Assembly (NCBI RefSeq): GCF_047228935.1
Contig: NZ_JBFEGG010000001.1
Coordinates: forward strand, 372,001-436,000
Reading direction: 5' to 3'
From: Ornithinibacillus sp047228935
GTDB lineage: Bacteria; Bacillota; Bacilli; Bacillales; Amphibacillaceae
DNA: 64,000 bases
The first letter of the stretch is position 1. Every line of letters begins with the position of its first letter. Below, in pieces: positions 33,732 to 42,122 of the stretch. The position numbers and the translations under genes were made by a program. A model generated the notes under the pieces. The model was not told the origin of the DNA. It saw nothing but the letters and a program-made list of their open reading frames with translations, and did not search any database.

Positions 33732-34100
33732 TTATTCTTTCAACATCCGTATATGCTTAATTCTTGCTTCTGCATTAATATGTTTTAATCCACCAATTTG
33801 TATAGTGGACGATTCACTAAGTCCGGTAATGGAAACATTACCAACCAATATATTGTCATTGTGATGTAATTGGTTCACTTTGATAGGTAACTCTTCCTCA
33901 ATCCAACTTGCAGTTCGTTGGAATAGCGGGAAATCACTATATTCCATATCATAATTATCATTCCAGGAAATACCTTCTCGTTGTACTGCAATTCCTTTGA
34001 ATAATGGATTAAAATGTACGGTATCCCCAATATTAAATATTGAACTAAAGGCGATAGAATTAATGGCGGCATTAGAGACGTGAACATATCGTTGATCCAT
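33732..34100 (-). CDS. gerPE: Spore germination protein GerPE
   Basis: A 122-aa member of the gerP operon. The N-terminal segment V-N/S-x-A-A-I-N-S-I-A-F-S-S-I-F-N-I-G-D repeats the S-S-x-x-x-I-G-D motif common to GerP small proteins, and a second copy (S-I-T-G-L-S-E-S-S-T-I-Q-I-G-G) lies near residue 95. It begins 8 bp after gerPD stops. It acts with the other GerP proteins in spore coat assembly or permeability. Confidence 0.88.
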   Translation of the reverse strand: MDQRYVHVSNAAINSIAFSSIFNIGDTVHFNPLFKGIAVQREGISWNDNYDMEYSDFPLFQRTASWIEEELPIKVNQLHHNDNILVGNVSITGLSESSTIQIGGLKHINAEARIKHIRMLKE

Positions 34101-34108
34101 ATTATCAC

Positions 34109-34285
34109 CTAAACAGGGGATAGTGGGACGATAGAGCCCACGATATAAGATTCAGGTGGAGTATCATAAAACGAAGACAGTCTGATGACCTCGTTATCCC
34201 CAATTAAAAACACAGAGGAAGCAGTAATTGCGTCTATGGCTACATCACCAACAGCTAACCCCCAATTATGCACTTCTATATTCAT
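34109..34285 (-). CDS. gerPD: Spore germination protein GerPD
   Basis: A 58-aa frame starting M-N-I-E-V-H-N-W-G-L-A-V-G-D-V-A-I-D-A-I, with the GerP motif A-S-S-V-F-L-I-G-D, ending V-G-S-I-V-P-L-S-P-V. The ATG overlaps the gerPC stop by one base (TAATG read on the minus strand), which indicates translational coupling. Length and sequence match GerPD of other Bacillaceae. It completes the set gerPA-F. Confidence 0.9.
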   Translation of the reverse strand: MNIEVHNWGLAVGDVAIDAITASSVFLIGDNEVIRLSSFYDTPPESYIVGSIVPLSPV

Positions 34286-34872
34286 TATGATTCTTCTCCT
34301 TTATGAACATCAGAGTTTTCCATAAAACGTTGAAGGGAATGATAGATTTCTTTTTTTACCTGATCTTGAATAAAGCTTTCTAGTTGCTCTGAATTGGTTA
34401 ATTGATGTTTTTCCCTTGCTTCTTTCTCATAAAATGCGATTCGATCAGGAATTTGGCCTAGAATATCATGAATCATGTCTCCTTCTAATTTTTTATCTAT
34501 AGATTTATTATATTTTTCCGATAAGCTCCTAATTATTGCTGGGGCTTGCTCGTTCACGAAGTTATTTAAGTTAGGGATAAGTCTTTGATTAAGTGGTTGT
34601 GGTGAATTGGTTGTATGAACTGTAGGGATTCCAAAATCATCGATATTTGCTAAATCATTAGGGGAAAGACCGATGTGTAATGTGCCGTCTAATCGCTCTA
34701 TTTTAAGTTGGTCAAAATGATATTCTATTTTATCGATGGTTGGACTAGCATTTTCTTGAATTTGTTTTTCAAGATTAGTTATTCTTTCTTCTAGTAATCT
34801 GATTTGTTCGTTTTGTTTGTATGTTATTTGCTGTAATTCATAGATGAAATTATTCCAATCATACATATTCAT
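34285..34872 (-). CDS. gerPC: Spore germination protein GerPC
   Basis: The large member of the operon, about 195 aa, with an N-terminal coiled coil (residues roughly 10-40, E-Q-I-R-L-L-E-E-R-I-T-N-L-E-K-Q-I) followed by a mixed domain and a second helical C-terminus. Three in-frame ATGs occur at 34878, 34872 and 34866. The middle one is best spaced from GAGAGGGG; the first is only one base from it. Required with other GerP proteins for proper spore-coat function. Confidence 0.87.
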   Translation of the reverse strand: MNMYDWNNFIYELQQITYKQNEQIRLLEERITNLEKQIQENASPTIDKIEYHFDQLKIERLDGTLHIGLSPNDLANIDDFGIPTVHTTNSPQPLNQRLIPNLNNFVNEQAPAIIRSLSEKYNKSIDKKLEGDMIHDILGQIPDRIAFYEKEAREKHQLTNSEQLESFIQDQVKKEIYHSLQRFMENSDVHKGEES

Positions 34873-34957
34873 AGTCATTCCCCTCTCTGGTAGTTGGTTT
34901 AAGAAAAGTTATTGATTCTTGGGCGAATACCTATGATATCCTATGCGGAATAAACTA

Positions 34958-35173
34958 TTATGTGAACGGAGACTGTGGTGCTAGTTGAACAACTGGGCTA
35001 TACTGTCCTTGTGCCTTAGCTTCTTCAGCAAACTCAGTGAAACCACCTGAATTATATAATTCAGATTTTGCTTGTATAGCCCCTGTACTTCCTATTTGTA
35101 AAACAGAGGAGTTTGAAATCGCTCCGACCTTTAGTAGATTAATATGAATAGATTGATGAACGGTTATATTCAT
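34958..35173 (-). CDS. gerPB: Spore germination protein GerPB
   Basis: A 71-aa protein starting M-N-I-T-V-H-Q-S-I-H-I-N-L-L-K-V-G-A-I, with the shared GerP motif N-S-S-V-L-Q-I-G-S-T-G. The ATG at 35173 follows TTGGAGTGAAGAAA; the upstream frame extension overlaps gerPA and is rejected. Second gene of the operon. Confidence 0.9.
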   Translation of the reverse strand: MNITVHQSIHINLLKVGAISNSSVLQIGSTGAIQAKSELYNSGGFTEFAEEAKAQGQYSPVVQLAPQSPFT

Positions 35174-35189
35174 TTTCTTCACTCCAATT

Positions 35190-35402
35190 TTAAGCTGTTG
35201 GCTGATCAATATTATCTTTGTCATAAACGTACGTATTAGATTGGTTTAAATTAATGCGTAACCCATCTCCTGTATTAAAAGACCCTCCACCAGCATACGT
35301 TTTCGCACTACTTATCGGATTCATCGTATAAACATCGCCAATATTAAAAATGCTTGAAGATGACACAGTGTTTACTTTTACAGCTCCTACTTTTGCTGGC
35401 AT
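35190..35402 (-). CDS. gerPA: Spore germination protein GerPA
   Basis: First gene of the gerP operon, 70 aa, M-P-A-K-V-G-A-V-K-V-N-T-V with S-S-S-S-I-F-N-I-G-D and G-G-G-S-F-N-T-G-D. It is paralogous to GerPF. AGGAGGAGGATTCAT precedes the ATG, and a SigK-like -10 element lies about 20 bp further upstream, consistent with late mother-cell expression. Confidence 0.92.
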   Translation of the reverse strand: MPAKVGAVKVNTVSSSSIFNIGDVYTMNPISSAKTYAGGGSFNTGDGLRINLNQSNTYVYDKDNIDQPTA

Positions 35403-35420
35403 ATGAATCCTCCTCCTATA

Positions 35421-35429
35421 TAGTTTATG
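35421..35429 (-). promoter_or_regulatory. SigK-type -10 element of gerP operon
   Basis: On the minus strand CATAAACTA matches the CATANNNTA element, with an AC dinucleotide about 15 nt upstream as a minimal -35. The gerP operon is SigK-dependent in B. subtilis. Confidence 0.55.
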
Positions 35430-35621
35430 ATGGACTATGGAATTGTTGAAAGGATAGGCTAGTACTAAATTTAAAGAATGATATGATCATTAGGGAGTGT
35501 CGAATGATTGGTAAAAGGGGGATCAACCGAAATGGACAAACATCAACTAAATATCGAAATCATCATCCATAAGTAAATAGTATTAACTACTTTAGAAAAA
35601 AATCAACCAAACCATAAAAAA

Positions 35622-35646
35622 GATGCCGTATTGGAAGTACGGCATC
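35622..35646 (-). terminator. Terminator of rocD
   Basis: GATGCCGTA / TACGGCATC stem followed on the minus strand by TTTTTTATGG. Confidence 0.85.
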
Positions 35647-35652
35647 AAAATA

Positions 35653-36849
35653 TTATCCTTTTAATACGTCTTTAATATGACTAATTGCCCAATCTAAATC
35701 ATCTTTATCAATGATAAGTGGAGGAGCGAAGCGGATAACGTTTTCGTGGGTTTCTTTACAAAGTAAACCTTTTTCCTTTAATGCTTCACAATAAGGGCGT
35801 GCAGATTCCGTTAATTCTACACCGATAAATAATCCTTTACCACGAACTTCTTTGATTTTAGGATTGTCGATATTACGTAGCGCTTGCATCATGTACTCAC
35901 CAAGTTCTAATGAACGCTCGGCTAATTTTTCTTCTTCCACTACTTCTAAAGAAGCCAAAGAAACTGCACAAGCTAAAGGATTACCGCCAAATGTAGACCC
36001 ATGAGACCCTGGATTAAATACCCCTAAGATGTCTTTATTGGCAACAACACATGAAATTGGCATGACACCACCACCTAATGCTTTCCCAAGTATAAGCATA
36101 TCAGGTTCTACTTCTTCCCAATCACATGCGAACATTTTACCTGTACGTGCTAGCCCAGCTTGGATTTCATCTGCTATGTAGAGTACGTTATTTTCTTTAC
36201 ATACTTCATAAGCTTCTTTTAAAAATCCATCCGGTGGGATAACGATTCCTGCTTCACCTTGGATAGGCTCAAATAAGAATCCAGCAGTGTTTTCATTAAT
36301 GGCTGCTTTAAGTGCATCAATGTCACCATAAGGAATTAATTTTATTCCAGGTAGCATTGGACCGAAGCCACGCTTGTATTCAGCTTCAGATGATAATGAT
36401 ACCGCTAGCATCGTACGACCATGGAAGTTACCTTCACATGCAATAATTTCTGCTTTGTTTTCTTGAACACCTTTTACGTCGTAAGCCCAGCGACGAGCTG
36501 CTTTAACAGCGGTTTCTACTGCTTCAGCACCAGTATTCATTGGAAGTGCCATATCCTTATTTGTTAGCTGACATATTTTTTCATACCATGGACCTAACTG
36601 GTCATTATGGAATGCACGTGATGTAAGTGTAACTTTTCCTGCTTGTTTTACTAATGCATCAATTATTTTAGGGTGACGGTGACCTTGGTTAACAGCAGAA
36701 TATGCACTTAGCATATCCATATAACGATTTCCCTCAGGATCTTCAACCCAAACACCTTCAGCTTTAGCTACAACTACTGGAAGGGGATGATAGTTCTTTG
36801 CACCATAAGTATCAGTCTGGTTAATAATCTTTTCACTCAATTTAGTCAT
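35653..36849 (-). CDS. rocD: Ornithine aminotransferase
   Basis: PLP-dependent class III aminotransferase converting ornithine and 2-oxoglutarate to glutamate semialdehyde and glutamate (arginine and ornithine catabolism). 398 aa with M-N-T-G-A-E-A-V-E-T-A-V-K and the PLP-lysine region L-I-L-G-K-A-L-G-G-G-V-M-P-I, preceded by Y-I-A-D-E-I-Q-A-G-L-A-R-T-G. It starts after TATAGGAGGCGATTTTT. It stands alone between gerPA and yisL, without rocE, rocF or rocR. No clear SigL promoter was found. Confidence 0.93.
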   Translation of the reverse strand: MTKLSEKIINQTDTYGAKNYHPLPVVVAKAEGVWVEDPEGNRYMDMLSAYSAVNQGHRHPKIIDALVKQAGKVTLTSRAFHNDQLGPWYEKICQLTNKDMALPMNTGAEAVETAVKAARRWAYDVKGVQENKAEIIACEGNFHGRTMLAVSLSSEAEYKRGFGPMLPGIKLIPYGDIDALKAAINENTAGFLFEPIQGEAGIVIPPDGFLKEAYEVCKENNVLYIADEIQAGLARTGKMFACDWEEVEPDMLILGKALGGGVMPISCVVANKDILGVFNPGSHGSTFGGNPLACAVSLASLEVVEEEKLAERSLELGEYMMQALRNIDNPKIKEVRGKGLFIGVELTESARPYCEALKEKGLLCKETHENVIRFAPPLIIDKDDLDWAISHIKDVLKG

Positions 36850-37059
36850 AAAAATCGCCTCCTATATATGCAAATGTAACACAACTATTGAAAATATTAA
36901 ACTATATGTTTAGGTATAATTATACACTAAAAAGAATATTTATAGTTATTGTTTTATATAAATCTAATGTTTTCACGTAATGTTCATATATGCTGAACTT
37001 CCTTTCATGATATGATAAGATAGAATTACTTTAGACTTGTATCAAATAGGAGGAAGAGA

Positions 37060-37425
37060 ATGAATACTCATTTACATGTTACGGCTTGGGCACTTGCATT
37101 TATACTGTTCATCGTCGCGTTAGTATTACATAAACAAGGAAAAGAGAAAGCAGCTAAGATCGTACAAATGATTCTACGATTAGATTATTTATTAATTCTT
37201 TATTCTGGTGGAGACTTAATCATGAATTACTTTAATGGTAGTCCAATGTTGGCAGAAGCAATTGTTAAAGGAATTGCTGGTATTGGGGTAATAGCTGGAA
37301 TGGAAATGACATTAGGTAAAATAAAAGACGGAGATTCTGCTAAAGTTGGCTGGAGTGTGTTAATAGTAGCATTTATTATAACAATAGCCTTAGGATTTTT
37401 CCGGTTGCCAGGCGGATTTAATTAA
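37060..37425 (+). CDS. yisL: YisL family membrane protein (DUF1516)
   Basis: A 121-aa membrane protein with four hydrophobic segments, starting M-N-T-H-L-H-V-T-A-W-A-L, and with R-L-D-Y-L-L-I-L-Y-S-G-G in the second helix, the pattern of the UPF0344/YisL family. AGGAGGAAGAG precedes the ATG. B. subtilis yisL also lies near gerP. Function unknown. Confidence 0.88.
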   Translation: MNTHLHVTAWALAFILFIVALVLHKQGKEKAAKIVQMILRLDYLLILYSGGDLIMNYFNGSPMLAEAIVKGIAGIGVIAGMEMTLGKIKDGDSAKVGWSVLIVAFIITIALGFFRLPGGFN

Positions 37426-37437
37426 AGGTAAAAAGAG

Positions 37438-37475
37438 TGTCTCAGAGGAAGTACCTTCACTTTGAGGCATTTTTT
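37438..37475 (+). terminator. Terminator of yisL
   Basis: TGTCTCA / TGAGGCA stem (one wobble) with an 18-nt loop and T-run. Confidence 0.65.
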
Positions 37476-37568
37476 GTGTCGTTTTTTCTACAATTTGATA
37501 GTTTTGGTTGATTATAAGCAGAGTTAGGTAATAATGGATGAAGAGTGAATAATGCTGGAGGAAATAAA

Positions 37569-39068
37569 ATGAAAAAAATATCAAGTTTACTTATTGCGAT
37601 ACTGTTATTACTAAATACATATCCAGTTGTAAGTTTTGCAGATGATGATAACATTCAGGAAGAAATAATTTATGATATTTTAGTAGACCGTTTTAATAAC
37701 GGAAATCAAGCATTTAGTGATCAGGTTCGGATAGATGATCCACTTGCCTATCATGGTGGTGATATTGAAGGAATCAAGTTAAAGCTAGATGATATAAAGA
37801 AGTTAGGTTTTACAACTATTACCTTGTCGCCTATCATGGAAAATGCTACAGATGGTTACCACGGCTATTGGGTTGAAGATTTTTATTCAGTTGAAGAACA
37901 ATTTGGTACAATGGAAGAGTTTCAGTCCTTAGTTCAAGAAGCACATGATCGTGATATGAAAGTCATTATTGAGCTAGTTACAAATTATGTAGCAAATAGT
38001 CACCCAATTGTAACCGATCCAAATATGCAAGATTGGATTATACCAAATGTAAAGGTGGATATAACGAAGGAACCTTGGTTAGAGGACGTTGCTGTTTTAA
38101 ATCAAGACAATCCTGAAGTGCAAGAGATGCTAGTGGATGTAGCGAAGTTCTGGCTGAATGAAGGAAATGTAGATGGGTTTATTTTACATGCTGCCGATCA
38201 AGCTTCACCTAACTTTTTAGAGCAATTGTCATCTGAAATAAAAGTTGAAAATTCAAATGCATATATAATAGCGGATGTGCTAGGGGAAGAAGTTCCACAA
38301 GAACTTAAAGAAATTCAAGCAATTGATGTAATAGATAATCCGGAGCTTTCCAATACAATAGCTAATGTCTTTTCCAGTGTTGATAACCCTGTAGATCAAA
38401 TTTATGAAAAATGGGATGAACTTGGGATAGAAAATAGTCTTCTTTATGTGGATAATAAAACAATTGACCGTTTTACTCAAGTAGCAGCTGCGAATAAAAG
38501 GGATGATGTTAATACGTGGAATCTTGTATTAGTATCTTTGTTAACGACACCAGGTGTACCAATTATTTTTCAAGGGTCTGACATTCCAATGTATGGTGCG
38601 GGAATTGAACAAATTCATCGGTTAATTAACTTTAACAGTGGTGAACAGGAATTAGAAGAAGTTTTTTCTAGGGTACTAGCACTACGAAATGAATTCCCTG
38701 CTCTCCAATATGGAGATTATGAGTTAGTTGGATCTGATAAGGGGATGAGTCTTTATAAGCGAACCTACCAAAATGAAATAATGTATATTGCGATTAATAA
38801 TGATAGTGTATCAAGAGTTGTTTCCATCCCTGATTTAGAATCGGGACTGCAACTAAGAGGTCTTCTCGGTGATAACATTGTAAGAGAAATAAACGATGGG
38901 GAATATAAAGTAGGCTTAGCAAGAGAGTCAGCAGATGTCTTTATAGTGGAAGAAAATTCAGGTGTAAACTGGGGATTTGTTGCTCCTGTTATTATTATTA
39001 TATTCTTGTTTGTTATAGCTGTAGTTTATTTAAGTAGAAAGCAGAAAAAGCGTGAAATAGAAGAATAG
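37569..39068 (+). CDS. Membrane-anchored alpha-amylase-like protein lacking catalytic residues
   Basis: GH13-fold protein, 499 aa, exported (signal peptide about residues 1-24) and held by a C-terminal membrane helix (about 469-490) with a basic tail. Fold markers I-Y-D-I-L-V-D-R-F-N-N-G, G-Y-H-G-Y-W-V-E-D-F-Y and F-Q-G-S-D-I-P-M-Y are present. The four catalytic regions are altered: region I ends N-Y (residues 139-140) not N-H; region II reads G-F-I-L-H-A-A-D-Q with His207 at the nucleophile Asp position; region III has Asp236 where the acid Glu should be; region IV has D-N-K-T with Thr298 for Asp. It probably does not hydrolyse glucans. ATG 37569 follows TGGAGGAAATAAA. Confidence 0.8.
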   Translation: MKKISSLLIAILLLLNTYPVVSFADDDNIQEEIIYDILVDRFNNGNQAFSDQVRIDDPLAYHGGDIEGIKLKLDDIKKLGFTTITLSPIMENATDGYHGYWVEDFYSVEEQFGTMEEFQSLVQEAHDRDMKVIIELVTNYVANSHPIVTDPNMQDWIIPNVKVDITKEPWLEDVAVLNQDNPEVQEMLVDVAKFWLNEGNVDGFILHAADQASPNFLEQLSSEIKVENSNAYIIADVLGEEVPQELKEIQAIDVIDNPELSNTIANVFSSVDNPVDQIYEKWDELGIENSLLYVDNKTIDRFTQVAAANKRDDVNTWNLVLVSLLTTPGVPIIFQGSDIPMYGAGIEQIHRLINFNSGEQELEEVFSRVLALRNEFPALQYGDYELVGSDKGMSLYKRTYQNEIMYIAINNDSVSRVVSIPDLESGLQLRGLLGDNIVREINDGEYKVGLARESADVFIVEENSGVNWGFVAPVIIIIFLFVIAVVYLSRKQKKREIEE

Positions 39069-39080
39069 ACAGAAATAAAG

Positions 39081-39113
39081 ATAGCATTAGGCGTTTAAGG
39101 CTAATGCTTTTTT
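39081..39113 (+). terminator. Terminator of amylase-like gene
   Basis: AGCATTAG / CTAATGCT stem, 10-nt loop, followed by TTTTATTTT. Confidence 0.8.
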
Positions 39114-39304
39114 ATTTTGTAAGAGAAGATGTTGCCAAATAGGGCTATAATATTACCATTATATTTTTGAAATTTCTTATGAATTTTTGAAATATTATGC
39201 TAATCTAAAATTATTACCATTCGTTATAACCAGGTTAAAACTTCCATAAGAAGTGTAGAATTGAAATAACAAAGGGAAATATGCACGAAATAGGAGTGGA
39301 CAAT

Positions 39305-39733
39305 ATGTACGAATTAAAAACAAAGTGGAATGATAATAGTGTATTAGAATTTATTGAAAAGGTGGAGAGTCTTAAGAAAAAAGAAGATGCCTATAAACTT
39401 CTAGATATCTTTACAGAAACTACTGGATTTGCTGCGAAAATGTGGGGGCCAAGTATAATTGGTTTTGGATCCTATCATTACAAATATGAATCCGGTCATG
39501 AAGGGGATGCACCACTTGTTGGTTTCTCTCCCCGAAAAGCAAAGATTAGTTTATACTTCGCAACAGGTGACCCGAATCGTGATGAGTTATTAAAGAAGTT
39601 TGGGAAACATACGTCAGGTAAAGCTTGTGTTTATATTAATAAGCTTTCGGACATCGATGTTGATGTATTAAAGGCTTTAATTAAGCAGTCTATGGAATTT
39701 TTACTGAAATTGTATCCTGATGTACAGGAATAA
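39305..39733 (+). CDS. DUF1801 domain protein
   Basis: A 142-aa cytoplasmic protein of the DUF1801/YdhG-like alpha-beta fold, with the typical core M-W-G-P-S-I-I-G-F-G-S-Y-H-Y-K-Y and the later segments I-S-L-Y-F-A and G-K-A-C-V-Y-I-N-K-L. ATG 39305 is selected because TAGGAGTGGA precedes it; an upstream ATG at 39281 lacks a site. No enzymatic function is established for this family. It starts a run of small plus-strand accessory genes. Confidence 0.8.
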   Translation: MYELKTKWNDNSVLEFIEKVESLKKKEDAYKLLDIFTETTGFAAKMWGPSIIGFGSYHYKYESGHEGDAPLVGFSPRKAKISLYFATGDPNRDELLKKFGKHTSGKACVYINKLSDIDVDVLKALIKQSMEFLLKLYPDVQE

Positions 39734-39835
39734 GAGATTAGAATGTTATTAGGAATTACAGTCATTTTCCTGCTAATAGACTAGGTAATCACATTGAATC
39801 TTGATGACGGAAAGCTTTGAGGAGGAAATCATTTG

Positions 39836-40324
39836 ATGCGAAATATACTCATATTGCTAATATTTATCTTATTAGCTGGTTGTTCTCCTGAAGAAATAGA
39901 AGAGAAAATTCTTACATCCGGAGTTCAATATATAGGTGATAATAAAAAACTTATCGCAGAACTTGAAAAACTACCAATAGATTCTAGTCATTCCATGGCG
40001 ATCAATGATGCATTACAAGAATACAAACTTGTCTTAATTGAGCCGAATTATACGAAGCAGCTTAATAAACAATCGTTAATCGAATTAATAGAAAATGGTT
40101 ATTTTATCTTTTTTATTAATCTGGACGATAGAAGATTGATACAAGAAGCGTATTTTGGTAACTTCGCCTCTTCACAAAAAAAGACGGATAAAATTTGGAC
40201 GGAACATTTATACATAGAGAATGAAGAGTTACAATCGTTACTTCTTTCTACCGATTCAAATATAGAAAAAAATCTTCTTAAATGGTTAAAGTACTTTGAT
40301 AAGTTTAAAGAGAAAAGCTTTTAA
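39836..40324 (+). CDS. Hypothetical lipoprotein
   Basis: A 162-aa predicted lipoprotein: short N-terminus, hydrophobic core and lipobox L-L-A-G-C near residue 15. The mature part is mixed, with Leu/Ile- and Lys-rich helices, and has no motif I recognise. The ATG at 39836 is spaced well from GAGGAGG; a TTG just before is an alternative. A 12-bp gap to the following Nudix-like frame suggests co-transcription. Confidence 0.65.
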   Translation: MRNILILLIFILLAGCSPEEIEEKILTSGVQYIGDNKKLIAELEKLPIDSSHSMAINDALQEYKLVLIEPNYTKQLNKQSLIELIENGYFIFFINLDDRRLIQEAYFGNFASSQKKTDKIWTEHLYIENEELQSLLLSTDSNIEKNLLKWLKYFDKFKEKSF

Positions 40325-40336
40325 AGGGGGGAGGTA

Positions 40337-40808
40337 ATGGTTCAAACAAAAAATAATGGATTAAGGTTTCAGGATTTTTTACATGTACCCGAAGATGAAA
40401 TTAATCGATATGAACCAGTAGCAGGGTCCTTTGCGATTATTCAATGTTATAAAAGGTATTTACTTTGTTTTAATGTGTGGAGGAATCAATGGGAATTACC
40501 AGCAGGTAGTAGGGAAGGGGATGAATCTCATAAAGAATGTGCGATTCGTGAACTTTATGAGGAAACAGGACAGAGGGTTAATGATTTTAGAGTTTATAGG
40601 GCTATTAAAATCGGAGGTTATGTCTGAAGGAACTTTCAAATATAATCCGGTATATTTTTCAATGGTTGATAGTCTTAATCCGTTTATGGAAAATGAGGAA
40701 ACATCCAAGATAAAGTTTTGGGACTTGGAAGAGGAAATTGGTCCAATTGATGAGGTAGATATGAAGATTTTAGATGGCTTAAAATCATTAAGGGGGAAAA
40801 TAGAATGA
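40337..40808 (+). pseudogene. Frameshifted Nudix hydrolase
   Basis: The first frame (40337-40627) carries a full Nudix box: Gly, five residues, Glu, seven residues, then R-E-L-Y-E-E-T-G, from P-A-G-S-R-E-G-D-E-S. It then ends shortly after in V-Y-R-A-I-K-I-G-G-Y-V. The expected C-terminal half (E-G-T-F-K-Y-N-P-V-Y-F, then I-K-F-W-D-L-E) continues in the next frame to 40808. The switch lies around 40580-40625, so an indel or sequencing error splits a roughly 156-aa protein. The end overlaps the start of the next gene by 4 bp. The substrate is unknown. Confidence 0.7.
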
Positions 40809-41290
40809 ATGCGAAATTATTCACAAGTAAAACAATCACTAGAGTTGGTGAGTTAAAATTGGTAGGATATCGGGTGCTTTGTCCCGGTGATGAATATAGT
40901 GTGGAAATTCCAAAAGCGGCTAAAAGATTGGCTGATGAGATTGGGAAAATTAAACATTTGGTAAATCCTTCCGTTCAAATTGGAGCATTTGTTGTTGATA
41001 CTAATAGAGATGAGGAAGACGGTTACTGGGTATGTGTAGAGGTGGAACAATTTGAAGATATTCCTGATGGCATGGTAGCTTTGACTATTCCAGCTCAAAC
41101 TTATGCTGTTTGGACTCATCAAGGGGCAAATATAGAAATTATAGCAGCCTATGAAAAATTACAAAACTGGATGGAGGAAAATAATTATAAGCGTTTAACA
41201 AGTACATGGCATTTAGAAATTTTTAATAAATGGAATGATCCTCAAAATATTGATGTCATGCTGTTAGATACTGTGCAGGAAGTGAAATGA
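40805..41290 (+). CDS. GyrI-like / effector-binding domain protein
   Basis: A 161-aa protein of the AraC effector-binding (GyrI-like, YdeE-type) fold, without a DNA-binding domain. Typical elements are V-G-Y-R-V-L-C-P-G, G-Y-W-V-C-V-E-V-E, and I-P-A-Q-T-Y-A-V-W-T-H-Q-G, with the C-terminal Y-K-R-L-T-S-T-W-H-L-E-I-F. Stand-alone members bind small hydrophobic molecules and some hydrolyse cyclopropanoids; no specific role can be claimed. It overlaps both neighbours by 4 bp, implying coupled translation in a small Nudix-containing operon. Confidence 0.75.
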   Translation: MNAKLFTSKTITRVGELKLVGYRVLCPGDEYSVEIPKAAKRLADEIGKIKHLVNPSVQIGAFVVDTNRDEEDGYWVCVEVEQFEDIPDGMVALTIPAQTYAVWTHQGANIEIIAAYEKLQNWMEENNYKRLTSTWHLEIFNKWNDPQNIDVMLLDTVQEVK

Positions 41291-41691
41291 TGAAGGAATG
41301 GAGCGGGGCAGCAGCAATTTGTATAAATGAGGCTAGAGAAGTTTTGATGGTTCGAGGAAAGGGAACAAAAGCGTGGGCAGTACCCTCAGGGGAAATGGAA
41401 GTAGGGGAAACTCCTGAAGAATGTTGTGTGCGGGAAGTAAGAGAAGAGACGGGGTACAACATTAAAATTAAAAAAGCACTTTACATTAAAGAGACAGAAA
41501 TTCAAGGTATAGCTGTAACGACTCATTATTTTTTAGTGGATAAAATTGGAGAAAGTAGTGGAATTGATGACCCTGATCAGCTCATTGCGGAAATGTCGTG
41601 GGTCTCTTTAGAGGAATTAAACGTTATTGAACATGCTTATCCAGAAGATAAAAAAACAATAATAGAAGTAATACAAAGCCAGGTGTTATAA
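41287..41691 (+). CDS. Nudix hydrolase
   Basis: An intact 134-aa Nudix protein with the box G-E-M-E-V-G-E-T-P-E-E-C-C-V-R-E-V-R-E-E-T-G-Y split around residues 36-58, coordinating Mg for hydrolysis of a nucleoside-diphosphate-linked substrate. It starts ATGATG, overlapping the previous stop by 4 bp. It is the second Nudix gene of the group, the first being frameshifted. Substrate specificity is not readable. Confidence 0.85.
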   Translation: MMKEWSGAAAICINEAREVLMVRGKGTKAWAVPSGEMEVGETPEECCVREVREETGYNIKIKKALYIKETEIQGIAVTTHYFLVDKIGESSGIDDPDQLIAEMSWVSLEELNVIEHAYPEDKKTIIEVIQSQVL

Positions 41692-41716
41692 AAATTCTAA
41701 CATCTGGCTTTTTTTA
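41676..41716 (+). terminator. Terminator of the Nudix group
   Basis: AAGCCAGGTGTTA / TAACATCTGGCTT (one wobble) followed by T-run; the stem begins inside the last codons. Confidence 0.85.
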
Positions 41717-41745
41717 AAAGAAATAGCCTAATTTTAGGCTAGCAT

Positions 41746-41934
41746 TTAGTAGATGTATTCGTGGGCGGAGGTGGCACCTTGCTGATGTAAAAAGTTGTAC
41801 ACATCTCGGTAAAATCTAATATCAATTTCACCAGCAATGTATTTCTTTTGGTAGTAGTCTAAAATATCGTTTAACGTTTTAGGAGATTCCCTTCGCTCCG
41901 TTTCATAGTCAGAGACTAATTCATTTATTAGCAT
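41746..41934 (-). CDS. YppF-like small protein
   Basis: A 62-aa cytoplasmic protein: M-L-I-N-E-L-V-S-D-Y, then L-N-D-I-L-D-Y-Y-Q-K-K-Y-I-A-G-E-I-D-I-R-F-Y-R-D, and a C-terminal L-H-Q-Q-G-A-T-S-A-H-E-Y. The helical organisation and the G-E-I-x-I-x-x-Y-R pattern recall the YppF-like family of Bacillus, whose function is unknown. AAAGGAGGGCATTTT precedes the ATG. Family assignment is tentative. Confidence 0.6.
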   Translation of the reverse strand: MLINELVSDYETERRESPKTLNDILDYYQKKYIAGEIDIRFYRDVYNFLHQQGATSAHEYIY

Positions 41935-42090
41935 AAAATGCCCTCCTTTAAGAAAGTTGCTAGTACAACTGTATAAAAAGTATATGATTAAGTTTCCGTA
42001 ATAATGATAAAAAGATGGATTTTTGCAGATTTGAAAAAGGCTGGCTTGTTGTAAGCGTTATGTATAGTACTATTTTCTATATAAAAAAGA

Positions 42091-42114
42091 GGAGGAAGCT
42101 TTAATGCTCCCTCC
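42091..42114 (-). terminator. Terminator of beta-propeller gene
   Basis: GGAGGGAGC / GCTTCCTCC stem with a 6-nt loop followed by TCTTTTTTA on the minus strand, 9 bp beyond the stop. Confidence 0.8.
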
Positions 42115-42122
42115 AACATGGA

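Noticed and set aside
35532..35576. 14-codon frame after AAAAGGGGG, upstream of gerPA on the plus strand
   Set aside because: Too short to support, His/Ile-rich, no partner gene; not distinguishable from chance.
36850..36900. SigL (-12/-24) promoter for rocD
   Set aside because: TTGTG and TTGCAT elements are present but spaced one base short and lack the GGCAC core.
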